DNA of 64,000 nucleotides, taken from contig CAWGYT010000007.1 in assembly GCA_963826795.1 (NCBI GenBank), forward strand, positions 225,497 to 289,496, read 5' to 3'. The notes under the pieces are model-generated. The model worked only from the letters and a program-made list of their open reading frames with translations, did no database searches and was not told the origin of the DNA. A program made the translations under genes and the position numbers. Source of the DNA: CAWGYT01 sp963826795 (GTDB lineage Bacteria > Planctomycetota > Planctomycetia > Pirellulales > Pirellulaceae). This document shows positions 1-8,540 of the stretch, in pieces; the first letter of the stretch is position 1, and each line of letters opens with the position of its first letter.

Positions 1-1149
1 GGCTTCCATCAGGGGAACGTGCTTGTACGCGGCGGCGTGAAAGATGATGTCGACTCGATGTTGTTTCAGCAGTTGCTCCATCCGACGGCGATCTCCCACG
101 TCCGCGACTTCCACGCAGATGTCGGTCTGGGGGGCCATCGCGGCGAGTTCTCGCTGCAGAAAGAACTGACCGTTTTCGCTGCGATCGACCAACACCAAGC
201 GGTCCGGCTCGAACTGCAGCAGCTGTCGACAAATCTCCGAACCAATGCTGCCGGCCGAACCGGTCACCAACAGGACGCGTCCATCGATCCAGCGATGAAG
301 TCCGCGCATGTCAAGCTTGACCGGTTCCCGCCGCAGGAGATCCTGGATCGAAACCGTCCTGGGATGCAGGTCGACGCGTCGGTTGAGTAATTGTTCATAG
401 CTGGGCAAGACCTTGACGTCCGCGCCGACGGCGCGGCCTGCGTCCATGATTTCGCGAACTTCCAGGCCCGAGAATTCGTCTGCCATCATCAGTAGTTCGC
501 GAGCCCGCTGCTGGCTGGCGATACGAGGCAGCTGTTCCAGGTTGCCGCGGACCGGGATCCCGCCGATCCGGGACGGTAGATTACTCTGCGATCCCGAAAT
601 GAACCCCACGATCTGATACGACAGCTTGGGATCGCGACGGATCGCACGCAGCAGCAGTTCACCTGAGTCGTTCGCACCGACAATCAGAGCCCGCACGCGT
701 CCTGGCGTCCGCACCAGCGACCCGCGCAGTTCATGCGCCAGCCGCCAAACGGATCGCAAGGCGCCAAAGGCGACGATCGTGCCGAGGCAGTCGAGCAAGA
801 ACACGCTCCGCGGCACGATGACCTCGGGCAGAAAAAAGTAAGCGCCCAGCACGAGTCCAAGTGAGCTGGCAACGGATGCCTGGGCCAGTACGATCAGGTC
901 GTAGAACGTGACGTATCGGTTCCAGCTTTGATAGACACGAAACCAGGCGAAGACCACCGCCTTCATGAGGATCACCCAAGGGACCGTGAGCCGCACGCCC
1001 TGCCAGATCTCCGCGGGGATCTCGCCCTCGAAGCGAAGCCAGTAGGCCGCGTACTGAATGATGCCCATCAAGGGCAACGACAGCACGGCATAAAGGGCCC
1101 ACCGGCGGTAGCGCCAGATCCCTCGCAGCGTCATGATGGATGGCTTCAT
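1..1149 (-). CDS. CapD/FlaA1-like nucleoside-diphosphate-sugar epimerase/dehydratase, partial
   Basis: The gene runs off the left edge of the window, so only the first 383 residues are seen. The N-terminal part has about four hydrophobic segments (residues 18-135), as in membrane-bound CapD/WbpM-type proteins. A CoA-binding-like Rossmann domain (LIVGAND near 156) follows, then a second Rossmann domain with TGSAGSIGSE near 296 and HAAAYKHVPLMEA at the cut end, which is diagnostic of the family. These enzymes modify UDP-sugars for surface polysaccharide. The ATG at 1149 is preceded by GGAAAG. It is the last gene of the leftward export operon, 26 bp after the tyrosine kinase. The active-site Tyr/Lys part lies outside the window. 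Confidence 0.92.
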   Translation of the reverse strand, partial: MKPSIMTLRGIWRYRRWALYAVLSLPLMGIIQYAAYWLRFEGEIPAEIWQGVRLTVPWVILMKAVVFAWFRVYQSWNRYVTFYDLIVLAQASVASSLGLVLGAYFFLPEVIVPRSVFLLDCLGTIVAFGALRSVWRLAHELRGSLVRTPGRVRALIVGANDSGELLLRAIRRDPKLSYQIVGFISGSQSNLPSRIGGIPVRGNLEQLPRIASQQRARELLMMADEFSGLEVREIMDAGRAVGADVKVLPSYEQLLNRRVDLHPRTVSIQDLLRREPVKLDMRGLHRWIDGRVLLVTGSAGSIGSEICRQLLQFEPDRLVLVDRSENGQFFLQRELAAMAPQTDICVEVADVGDRRRMEQLLKQHRVDIIFHAAAYKHVPLMEA

Positions 1150-1175
1150 GTTCGTTTCTTTCCGTGTCTCTAACC

Positions 1176-3554
1176 TCAGGCGGCCCGCCGCGGTAATCGC
1201 GGCGCTCCCGTCGCGGCGTCGATCCCGGGCTGCTCGCGCTCGTCCGCCGAACCCGAGACTCGGTTCGGGCCGGCGGTCAGATCCAACGAGGCGTTACCTT
1301 CCGCGACAACGTCCTCGTCATTCGCTCCGTAGCTGTAGCCGTAACCGTACTCGTCGCCATAGTAGCCCTGACTGCTGTCGGCGCTGAGCCGATTGACGAT
1401 GACTCCTACCAGGTTCAGTCCGACCGTCCGCGCCTCTTCAATCGCCCGGAGGACCAACCGACGGTGATTCTTTTGCGGCTGGACGACCAGCATCAACCCA
1501 CCGGCCATCCGGCCCACAATCGAAGCGTCGCTGGCCACCAGAATTGGCGGACTGTCGATCAGCACCTGATCGTAGTGGCCCGTAGCCCAAGCCAGCAAAT
1601 CAGCAAACCGCGGCGACGACAGCAGGCCGGTGGGATCCAGAGGGCGAGCCCCGCTGGGGATCAGATCCATCCCGGCCTGGCCCGATTGATAAATCCCTTG
1701 CAAGACGGCTTCCGAAGGTCCCGCCGTGCTGCGAAGAATCTCGGCGAGGCCCGGCTTGCCTTTCAGTTCGAGCAGCCGCGTCAGTCCCGGACGGCGCAGA
1801 TCGGCGTCGATCAGCAGAGTCCTCCGACCCGTTTGGGCGATCGACATCCCGAGGTTCGCGACGACCGTTGTCTTGCCATCACCCGGCTCGGAGCTGCTGA
1901 TCGCGACGCAATCCAGCTCCTCGCCAGAAAACGCCAGCGCCGTACGAAGTGTCCGAAACGCTTCGCTCTCGGCGGCATCCGGCGCATTGTAGACCTGCAA
2001 GGCCTCCAATCCGCACTCCATCCGCTGTTCCAGTGGCCGAATCATCGCCAATATCGGAGCTCGCAGCTGTGTCTTCATTTCGTCAAGCGAACGGAAGCGG
2101 TCGTCCATCACGTCCACGGTGTAGACCAGCGCGGCCCCCCCGCCGAATCCTACCGCCAGACAGACCAGCGTCACCACGATCGCCTTGGGCGCCACGGGCT
2201 GCTGTCCGGCCTGCGGTCGACTGACCACTTCGACACGTACGTCGGACTGATTTTGATTGATATCGATGTTGTCGATGTGATTCAGCAGCATATGATTGAA
2301 GTTCACCAGCCGCTCGACTTCGCGCTGCAGCATGGCGATCTCTTCGAACCGACCTTGCAGCTGCACGGCCTCAGCCTGAGCTCGCTGGTATTGCTCTGCG
2401 AGTGCCTGCTCTTGAGCCGCCGCCTTCTTGAGTTCCTGGTCCAGCAGACTGGTAAGCATCGGGCCCAGCTGGCCGGATTCCAGCCGCACCGCGCGACGAT
2501 CGACGGCCTGCTGGTAGTTCGCCAGATAGTTTCGCGTCTGATGAATTGACTCGCCAAGTTGGACGACTCTGGGGTGTCGACCTCCGTAGTGGGCTTGCAG
2601 CCCGTCGAGTTCAGCCGAATCATCGATCAGTTTTTGCTCGAGCCGCGCCACCGTCTGCTCGTCCTGCTGGCTCAGCCCCAACGCGGCCAGCACGACCTCG
2701 CGTCCGATCACGGGTTCGACGGCAAACAGGTGCTGTCGCAGATCAGCTCCGTTCGCAATTGCGGCTTGGACGGAGGCGAGAGATGATTGCAGCTTCAGCC
2801 GATTCTCTTGCGCCGCGATCAGTGCGTCGTTAATCCGAACCACACGCTGGACCAAGGGATGAAGCGTCTGCGTCGCGTCGCGGAGGCCGATGTCGCCGAA
2901 TCGCCGTTTGGCCGCGATCAACTCCTGTTCCTTCTGCCGGAGCTGCTGCTCGACCGTCTTGCGTTCCTCGCGCAAGATCGTCGCCAGTTCCACCGCCACC
3001 GTTTGGTGATTTGACTTCATGAACTGCATGTAGGAATCGACCAACGCCTGAACGACCGCTTCGGCGGCAGCAGGATTCTTGGAAAGATACGAGACTTCCA
3101 ACACGTTCGTTAGCCGGAGACTCCGGACCGCCATGTGCTGACGCAAGTGGGACACCCACTGATCCCGGGGTGTCTTGATCAAATCCGCACGTCGTTCGCG
3201 GGCTTGATCGGAAAGCCGCTGAATGGCGCTCTCCAAAACCACCGTGCTGGAAAACAGACGCTCGTAAGTCGGCAACATCCCCATCTGCGTCATGCCGTCG
3301 GCGCTGCCGTTGGTCGTCACCAGGGGCCCGGTCTGCTGCACCAAGAGCTGGGCCCGCGCCTGGTACACTCGCTCAACCGTTGCAAAGTAGAGCACGCCTA
3401 ACAGGCTCACTGCCAAGAGCGCTCCCGCGATCAGCGTCCAGCGAAATCGCACGATCCTCGCAAAACGAAGGATCGCGTGCAGGAGCTGGACCGACGTCGG
3501 CGGAACATGCTCGGAGTATCCGGTCGTGGGATCCATACGATATTCAACTTGCAT
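1176..3554 (-). CDS. Wzc-like polysaccharide co-polymerase / BY-kinase (tyrosine autokinase)
   Basis: A 792-residue protein with the Wzz-plus-kinase layout. It has a first membrane helix at about 40-60, a long periplasmic coiled-coil-rich region (about 180-410), a GNVR-like segment, a second helix near 455-480 and a cytoplasmic P-loop kinase. Kinase motifs are Walker A (EPGDGKTT, about 556-563), Walker A' (LLIDADLRRP, about 581-590) and Walker B (VLIDSPP, about 664-670). A tyrosine cluster (GYYGDEYGYGYSYG, about 177 residues after Walker A) is the expected autophosphorylation site. About 50 further residues follow the cluster, whereas in most BY-kinases it sits at the very end. It lies 14 bp downstream of the Wza-like gene. 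Inferred role: control of chain length and export of the exopolysaccharide. Confidence 0.93.
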   Translation of the reverse strand: MQVEYRMDPTTGYSEHVPPTSVQLLHAILRFARIVRFRWTLIAGALLAVSLLGVLYFATVERVYQARAQLLVQQTGPLVTTNGSADGMTQMGMLPTYERLFSSTVVLESAIQRLSDQARERRADLIKTPRDQWVSHLRQHMAVRSLRLTNVLEVSYLSKNPAAAEAVVQALVDSYMQFMKSNHQTVAVELATILREERKTVEQQLRQKEQELIAAKRRFGDIGLRDATQTLHPLVQRVVRINDALIAAQENRLKLQSSLASVQAAIANGADLRQHLFAVEPVIGREVVLAALGLSQQDEQTVARLEQKLIDDSAELDGLQAHYGGRHPRVVQLGESIHQTRNYLANYQQAVDRRAVRLESGQLGPMLTSLLDQELKKAAAQEQALAEQYQRAQAEAVQLQGRFEEIAMLQREVERLVNFNHMLLNHIDNIDINQNQSDVRVEVVSRPQAGQQPVAPKAIVVTLVCLAVGFGGGAALVYTVDVMDDRFRSLDEMKTQLRAPILAMIRPLEQRMECGLEALQVYNAPDAAESEAFRTLRTALAFSGEELDCVAISSSEPGDGKTTVVANLGMSIAQTGRRTLLIDADLRRPGLTRLLELKGKPGLAEILRSTAGPSEAVLQGIYQSGQAGMDLIPSGARPLDPTGLLSSPRFADLLAWATGHYDQVLIDSPPILVASDASIVGRMAGGLMLVVQPQKNHRRLVLRAIEEARTVGLNLVGVIVNRLSADSSQGYYGDEYGYGYSYGANDEDVVAEGNASLDLTAGPNRVSGSADEREQPGIDAATGAPRLPRRAA

Positions 3555-3568
3555 GATGTGCGAACACG

Positions 3569-4645
3569 CTAGAGGCCTGGGATGGCGCTGGTAAAGCCGA
3601 AGCGAATGAAACCGCGAATCGTCTCGACGACGACCGTCGTGGGTGTCTCCTCGACGACGACAATATCGCCAGGTGCCAGCAGCAAATTTTCTTTACCAAG
3701 GCGTTTTGCTCGCCGAATCGAGACCGCGATCGTCACCGGGTCCTCTCGGTCGGGCGGATGGCGAATCACGCGAACCTTGTCGGCGACCGACACCGTCGGA
3801 CCTCCCGCCAGCGCCAACGCATCCAACAGCCGTAGACTTTCTTCCGTCGGTAACTCGTAGTTGTCAGGACGGCGGACCAGGCCGATGACGCTCACCGAGC
3901 GTTTCTCGCGCGTGTGGACCATCACCACCGAGCCGTCTTCGATGTGCAGGTCGATGTCAGGTTCGGCTTGCGGGATCTCGGCCAGATCCAGCCGCACGAT
4001 CCGCGGAGGTTCTTCGGTGGACGACACGAAGGACGCCAGGGCAACACCTTCGGGGCCGGTTCCCGGCGTTCCGACCAGGCGGCGATTTGGGTGGCGGATC
4101 TCGATTTCCGTGCCCGCTTCCTCGTTCAGTCCTCCGGCCGCGACCAGAGCGGCCAGCAGGTCGCCGCCGGCGGCGGGCAATTGATACACGCCCGGCGTTT
4201 TCACCGCCCCGACCACGCGCACCTGCACGGTCTTACGTTGCTTCATCAGTACGGCCACGTGGGGTCGCCGATAGACCTCGCGCTCTTCCGCCGCCCGCGC
4301 AATCGCCTGCTCAACCTCGACCAATCCCAGTCCCGCGACCATGACTTCACCCACGAGGGGCACGTCGACGGATCCTTGCTCGGAGATCCGCAGTGGCCAG
4401 GTCGGGGGCTCGTGGTCTTCCATTCCCGTCGCCACCGTGACTTCCAAAACATCGCCCGGATAGACCACATTCTGGTGAATCGCGTGGCGCGCGACCGAAG
4501 ACAGGTCGACCTGCCGAGGTGGATCCGTCGCCAACGAGCGCAGCTCGTCGGGCAGGTCCAGGGCGTTGAAATCGACCACCGAACGGCAACCACTCAGAGC
4601 GAAGCCGGCAAGCAAGATGGTTAACTGAGTCCACGTCGCCGTCAT
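3569..4645 (-). CDS. Wza-like polysaccharide export lipoprotein (Poly_export/SLBB)
   Basis: A 358-residue protein starting with a lipoprotein signal; the lipobox is LSGC with Cys20. A Poly_export domain follows (VVYPGDVLEVTV near 60) and then SLBB-type segments (VRVVGAVKTPGVYQLP near 145, and VSVIGLVRRPDNYELP near 240). A hydrophobic C-terminus (IRGFIRFGFTSAIPGL) ends it. The reading frame stays open to 4858, but the ATG at 4645 is preferred because it begins the signal peptide and overlaps the stop of the upstream gene by one base (TGATG), which suggests translational coupling. It forms the outer-membrane exit of the secretion system whose inner-membrane partner is the adjacent kinase. Confidence 0.93.
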   Translation of the reverse strand: MTATWTQLTILLAGFALSGCRSVVDFNALDLPDELRSLATDPPRQVDLSSVARHAIHQNVVYPGDVLEVTVATGMEDHEPPTWPLRISEQGSVDVPLVGEVMVAGLGLVEVEQAIARAAEEREVYRRPHVAVLMKQRKTVQVRVVGAVKTPGVYQLPAAGGDLLAALVAAGGLNEEAGTEIEIRHPNRRLVGTPGTGPEGVALASFVSSTEEPPRIVRLDLAEIPQAEPDIDLHIEDGSVVMVHTREKRSVSVIGLVRRPDNYELPTEESLRLLDALALAGGPTVSVADKVRVIRHPPDREDPVTIAVSIRRAKRLGKENLLLAPGDIVVVEETPTTVVVETIRGFIRFGFTSAIPGL

Positions 4646-5175
4646 CAGCTGCCCTCGGCGTCTTTGCTTTTCGACTTGTGCACGGCAATCGGAATCGCGA
4701 TGGCCGCCGCAACGACCGTCGCCATCAAGACCGCGTCCGAACGAAATAGCTCGCCAATCGGTCGCTGACCACGCGTAATCTGCGCGTCGTTCACGACCAA
4801 CAGCGACTTGGCCGCCGCGGGTGGTGCCGCCGTCGACGTCCAGAGCCGGCAAAGACAAACCCCTTCACTTGTTTCCAGCTGATAAGTGCCCGCCTTGACG
4901 TCCTCGAAACAGAACTGCCCTTCCCCGCCGGTCCGAAGTGATTGTCGAGGCCCCGGACGGTCGGTGCGACCAAGCGTCACCGTCGCCGCAACTTGAGCCT
5001 GCCCCTGGCCGTTCACGACCACGCCGTGCAGTCGTCCCCGAGCGTCCAAGCAGACATCGTGGGTGACCACTCTCGGCGCTCGAGCGGGCTCGGTCGCCGC
5101 CACACGCGGTGGACTCAAGGTTCCCAGCAATGCGAACCACACCGCGACGTGACGAAAGACAAATCGTGCCGACAT
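4645..5175 (-). CDS. Small carboxypeptidase-regulatory-like membrane protein, paralogue A
   Basis: A 176-residue protein with an N-terminal signal peptide (cleavage near ATEPA). A single beta-sandwich region resembles CarboxypepD_reg/CNA-B folds (LHGVVVNGQGQ, then GTYQLETSEG near 95-105). Then come a conserved LWTSTAAPP segment, an RGQ motif, one membrane helix (about 150-165) and a short charged tail ending in EGS. It is paralogous to the genes at 5211-5738 and 7767-8330, the three sharing the order beta domain, W....APP, RGQ, helix, acidic tail ending in GS. AGGAG precedes the start, and its stop overlaps the Wza-like start. Function unknown; the position suggests an envelope protein of the exopolysaccharide system. 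Confidence 0.8.
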   Translation of the reverse strand: MSARFVFRHVAVWFALLGTLSPPRVAATEPARAPRVVTHDVCLDARGRLHGVVVNGQGQAQVAATVTLGRTDRPGPRQSLRTGGEGQFCFEDVKAGTYQLETSEGVCLCRLWTSTAAPPAAAKSLLVVNDAQITRGQRPIGELFRSDAVLMATVVAAAIAIPIAVHKSKSKDAEGS

Positions 5176-5210
5176 CCCATGCTTCTCCTCTAAGGCCGCC
5201 CCGCAATCGG

Positions 5211-5738
5211 TTAACTGCCGTCACCACGATCGGAACGGTGGTTTTGAATCGCAACCGGAATCCCCACGGCGATCGCCACAACCCCCGCAATAACCCAGGG
5301 ACTCAGGCCCGCAGGCGGAAAACGACCGCTCTGACCTCGTTGCACGTCCCCTTGAACAATCACCACCCGCCGCGCACAGCTAGGCGGGGCCGATGCGCGG
5401 GTCCACACGCGAACTCCTGTAACGCCATCGGCGGTCAGCAGTTGGTACACCCCGCCGCGCCGTAGTCGGACCTCAAACGCGCCACGTTCGTCGGTCATCA
5501 CGCGAGCGAACCGCTGCCCGTGTTGAGCCACGTCCACCGACGAATTCACGATGGGTTGACCTTCGCGGTCGAGCACTTGCCCGGACAGGTGGTCGGCTTC
5601 GTCCAGGGCCACGTCCACCAGGGGGACGATCGGTGTCGTTCGCGCACCGCCGTCCTCCGCCGCCGACAAGATCGGAGCCCACAGGAGCCCACAAACAGCC
5701 CAGCTCGTGATGAACCATCCTGAATTGACGCGCGTCAT
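5211..5738 (-). CDS. Small carboxypeptidase-regulatory-like membrane protein, paralogue B
   Basis: A 175-residue protein. The frame is open to 5825, but the ATG at 5738 follows GGAAG at good spacing and begins a signal peptide ending near LSAAEDGG. Shared motifs are LSGQVLDREGQP (near 49), RGGVYQLLTADG (near 94), VRVWTRASAPPS, VQGDVQRGQ, one C-terminal helix (AGVVAIAVGIPVAI) and the tail ending DRGDGS. It sits 35 bp upstream of paralogue A and is probably co-transcribed with it. I do not recognise a characterised homologue; the beta-sandwich assignment comes from the GxVxDxxGxP...G.Y pattern known from CarboxypepD_reg domains. Confidence 0.8.
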   Translation of the reverse strand: MTRVNSGWFITSWAVCGLLWAPILSAAEDGGARTTPIVPLVDVALDEADHLSGQVLDREGQPIVNSSVDVAQHGQRFARVMTDERGAFEVRLRRGGVYQLLTADGVTGVRVWTRASAPPSCARRVVIVQGDVQRGQSGRFPPAGLSPWVIAGVVAIAVGIPVAIQNHRSDRGDGS

Positions 5739-6054
5739 GTGACTTCCTTTTCTCACGACGCAGCCACCTCGGCTGCCATGAACATCCCCTCCCACCGACA
5801 CCTCACCCTGGCCTGGCCTGGCCATCCATGCCGTCCTCGGACAAGCCGGTAGCGGCCCGAGAAGAGCGGAGCGGGCGGGATGTTAGCGAAAACTGAGAAT
5901 GAAAAGAATACCAATCCATTTGGCGCACCTCTGGGGGCCATGCAGTGGAGAAAATCGCGGACATGCGGGCCGCAAGGCGGTGGTACGTTGGGAAAAGGCG
6001 TCACGTGGGAAAGAGGGTCAGGTCCCAACCCCAAATCTTAGCTGTGACACAGCA
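5739..6054. other. Intergenic stretch upstream of paralogue B
   Basis: No convincing gene is seen. It should hold the promoter for the leftward 5.7-1 kb block if that block is transcribed separately from the flippase gene, but no clear -35/-10 pair stands out. A short CCTGG triplet repeat lies at about 5807-5823. Confidence 0.5.
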
Positions 6055-7368
6055 CTAGGCCGCTTGAGCCAGGGCGTTCGACTCGTCCGCGGCAAACCGT
6101 CGCGACCTCACACGCTCGGTATACAGAAAACCAACCATGGCGGCGGCCAGATGAGCCACACTGCAGAGCATCATGGTCAGCACGGCGCCGGTGAGGGCAT
6201 AATGCGGGATCAGCCACCACGCGCTGAGCCAACACACGGTACACGAGAAGGCGCACGTGACGAGCGACAATCGAAAGAACCGGCCCGCCGTCAGGGACGT
6301 CGCGGGGACGTTGGCCACAAAACCAACCCCGGCCGCCACCGCCAGCCAACCGAGCTGCGGGGCCGCCGCCGCGTACTCGGGGCCAAATAGCGTCTGCAGC
6401 AACTGCCGTCCGCCGAACTGAATCAAGAGCCCATTGGCGACCGCGAGCAGCAGACTGAGCACCCCCAGTCGACCGACGAGAGCGCGATAATCGGCGTTCG
6501 CCTCCCGACGATACAGTTCGGCCAACCGGGGTGTCGCCGCCTGCATCAGAGATGAAATCAACAGGTTGGCCGGAAAGCAGAGATAGCAAATCACCGCGAA
6601 AACACCGAGCGTCCGGTCGCTGGCCAGCCGTGACAGGAACAGCCGCGGCAGGCTGCCGCTGAGTGCAACCATAAAGGTGGCGGTACCGAGCGGAAGCGCC
6701 AGTCCCAGCAGACGCCACCAATGCGCCGCGGGACGGCCAATCTGCAGTGGGTGAGCGTGCGCATCGATCGGGTTCTCGCCGGTCCGCTCGAGTCGCGAGA
6801 CCAGCCGGCAATCGAAGCCCATGACGACCAGCAGGTTCGCCCACAGACTGGCGATCAGGGCCAAGTCCAGTCGCCTCCAGACCGCCAGCGTCACGATCGC
6901 GAGAACCACCGACAACAGGGCTCGAATGATCTGCGATTGGCCAATCTGCCGCATTCGCCCGGCGCGGTGAAGGCGACCGTAAAGCGTTTGGGCCATGCCC
7001 TCCACAAAGCGGCCTAGCGAAACGAGAAGGACAACCATGGCGGCCACGTTCTCCAGTTTCCATCCGAGCACCAAGGTGACGGCTGCCACCATCGCCAGGC
7101 AGCCCAGAATCGCGCGAAAGCCCAAGTAATCGGCCAACGCGAAATCGTCGTCGGTCGCGGTCGCCTGCAACATTCGCAGCGCTCGGTCAGCAAACAGGTT
7201 CAGCGGCGTCGCGATCGCCAGTCCGAGTGCGTAGTGCCCGACGATGTCAACGCTAGTCAAGCGAGTCAGCGCCAGCATCATCATCGCCTGACCCGCCGCC
7301 TGCGCTGTCGCGCCGCTGAGCGCCCAAGTGGCATCTTGTCGTAGCGACGGTCGCGGAATCACGGGCAT
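6055..7368 (-). CDS. Wzx-like polysaccharide flippase (MOP superfamily)
   Basis: A polytopic membrane protein of 437 residues with about 12 hydrophobic segments and short loops, as in oligosaccharide flippases. Family-typical features are an N-terminal ALSGATAQAAGQAMMMLAL segment, a central PRLFLSRL stretch after a glycine-rich helix, and LFGPEYAAAAP in the second half. The frame extends to 7401, but the start at 7368 is chosen because AGGAG lies six bases upstream. It flips lipid-linked repeat units across the inner membrane. It reads in the same direction as the export genes, with a gap of 316 bp. Confidence 0.87.
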   Translation of the reverse strand: MPVIPRPSLRQDATWALSGATAQAAGQAMMMLALTRLTSVDIVGHYALGLAIATPLNLFADRALRMLQATATDDDFALADYLGFRAILGCLAMVAAVTLVLGWKLENVAAMVVLLVSLGRFVEGMAQTLYGRLHRAGRMRQIGQSQIIRALLSVVLAIVTLAVWRRLDLALIASLWANLLVVMGFDCRLVSRLERTGENPIDAHAHPLQIGRPAAHWWRLLGLALPLGTATFMVALSGSLPRLFLSRLASDRTLGVFAVICYLCFPANLLISSLMQAATPRLAELYRREANADYRALVGRLGVLSLLLAVANGLLIQFGGRQLLQTLFGPEYAAAAPQLGWLAVAAGVGFVANVPATSLTAGRFFRLSLVTCAFSCTVCWLSAWWLIPHYALTGAVLTMMLCSVAHLAAAMVGFLYTERVRSRRFAADESNALAQAA

Positions 7369-7401
7369 TCCATGCTCCTGGTGGACGAATTTTTCATGCA
7401 T

Positions 7402-7493
7402 GCCCCCTCATCCGGCCTTCGGCCACCTTCTCCCGCGTTGGGGAGAAGGGACAGAATCGAGCCACCTTCTCCCGCGTTGGGGAGAAGGGACAG
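7402..7493. repeat. Two copies of a dispersed CTTCTCCC/GGGAGAAG palindromic element
   Basis: CACCTTCTCCCGCG, TTGG, then GGAGAAGGGACAG occurs twice (about 7423-7454 and 7462-7493). The first copy is preceded by CCCTCATCCGGCCTTCGG. The arms CCTTCTCCC and GGGAGAAGG can form a hairpin. A third copy with the same leader is at 16378-16429. Similar REP-like intergenic elements are known in many GC-rich bacteria. The rest of 7494-7766 shows nothing further. Confidence 0.8.
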
Positions 7494-7766
7494 GTTGCTG
7501 TCATCACGCCCAAACTCCAGTCGTTGAGCAGGAACAGGCTTCAGATCCCTCGCCGCGTATACTCGGCAACGCTGCTGTCTGTCAATGCAGTCGCTCGATG
7601 TCGGGCGTCTCACGAGATATCCCGCCGACAACCGCCAGGTTTCGTCGATCAGTCGCTTTAGTTTTCGGCATTTGACAGCCGATACGTGATTGACAACGTC
7701 CGCCTGACCGGCAAAGTCGCGCCGAGGTCGCGTCTGACATGACGAACAGACGACACGAGGGAAACG

Positions 7767-8330
7767 ATGATTACGTCACGCAAATTTCGAACCACAATCG
7801 TCGCTGTTACCTGCATGACGCTGATCTGTCCGCTCTCCGGCCGATCCGCCGAGCCGGGCGTTAGGTCCGCGCCTCAGCACGCGTTGCAGGCATTGGATTT
7901 GCGACTCAACGAGGCACATCGACTTGACGGTCAGCTTGTCGACAGCGAGGGTCAGCCGCGGGCGTCCGTCGAAATCGAGCTCTGGAATCAGGGCCAACTC
8001 GTTCAGCGCACGATCACCAGTCCCGAAGGCGGATTTCAATTTCAGCCACCCCGGGGCGGGACCTACCAAGTCATCACGGATGGAACCGGGTGCGTCGTGC
8101 GCGTCTGGCAGCCCCAGGCTGCACCGCCCAGCGCAAAGTCGTCGCTGCTGCTTGTGCAGGGCCCCTTGGTCCGCGGCCAGTACCGACCTACGCAAACCGG
8201 AATCGCTCCTGGCCTTTACGACGGTAAGGTGATGAAAGCCCTCTCGAATCCTTGGGTTTTCGGTGGACTGGTCGCCGCGGCGATCGCCGTCCCAATCGCC
8301 ATCTCGGCCAATGACGGCGAAGGCAGCTAA
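7767..8330 (+). CDS. Small carboxypeptidase-regulatory-like membrane protein, paralogue C
   Basis: A 187-residue protein beginning after GAGGGAAACG. It has a signal peptide (MTLICPLSGRSAEPG), then LDGQLVDSEGQP (near 51), RGGTYQVITDG (near 93), VRVWQPQAAPPS, LLVQGPLVRGQ, one C-terminal helix (GGLVAAAIAVPIAI) and the tail ending in NDGEGS. It matches paralogues A and B motif by motif, most clearly in the W....APP block, the RGQ and the terminal GS. It is divergent from the flippase and precedes the AsnB/glycosyltransferase block. Unknown function, with the same locus-linked inference as the others. Confidence 0.82.
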   Translation: MITSRKFRTTIVAVTCMTLICPLSGRSAEPGVRSAPQHALQALDLRLNEAHRLDGQLVDSEGQPRASVEIELWNQGQLVQRTITSPEGGFQFQPPRGGTYQVITDGTGCVVRVWQPQAAPPSAKSSLLLVQGPLVRGQYRPTQTGIAPGLYDGKVMKALSNPWVFGGLVAAAIAVPIAISANDGEGS

Positions 8331-8540
8331 TCGCCCCACCGATTCCATCTCGGTGCCCTCGGTGCCCTCGGTAATCAACCCGCAAACCTGGCCGACCACT
8401 TCTGCCTTGACCGCGATCCGCGATTTGCCTATCACATCACCACTCTCAAAGGATTGGGAGTGCTCCGGTGCGCGCGTGGCTCGTCCACTCCGCAGCGGCG
8501 TCTGGTCGTCTGAACCGAACCAGCCAGGAAGCGGGGCGTT

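Noticed and set aside
1..1149. Splitting the epimerase gene into several minus-strand fragments
   Set aside because: A single frame from 1149 to the window edge is uninterrupted and has all family motifs.
1464..2549. 361-codon open frame on the + strand inside the kinase gene
   Set aside because: Antisense shadow: composition mirrors the kinase on the other strand, no ribosome-binding site or domain. Long antisense frames are expected in GC-rich DNA.
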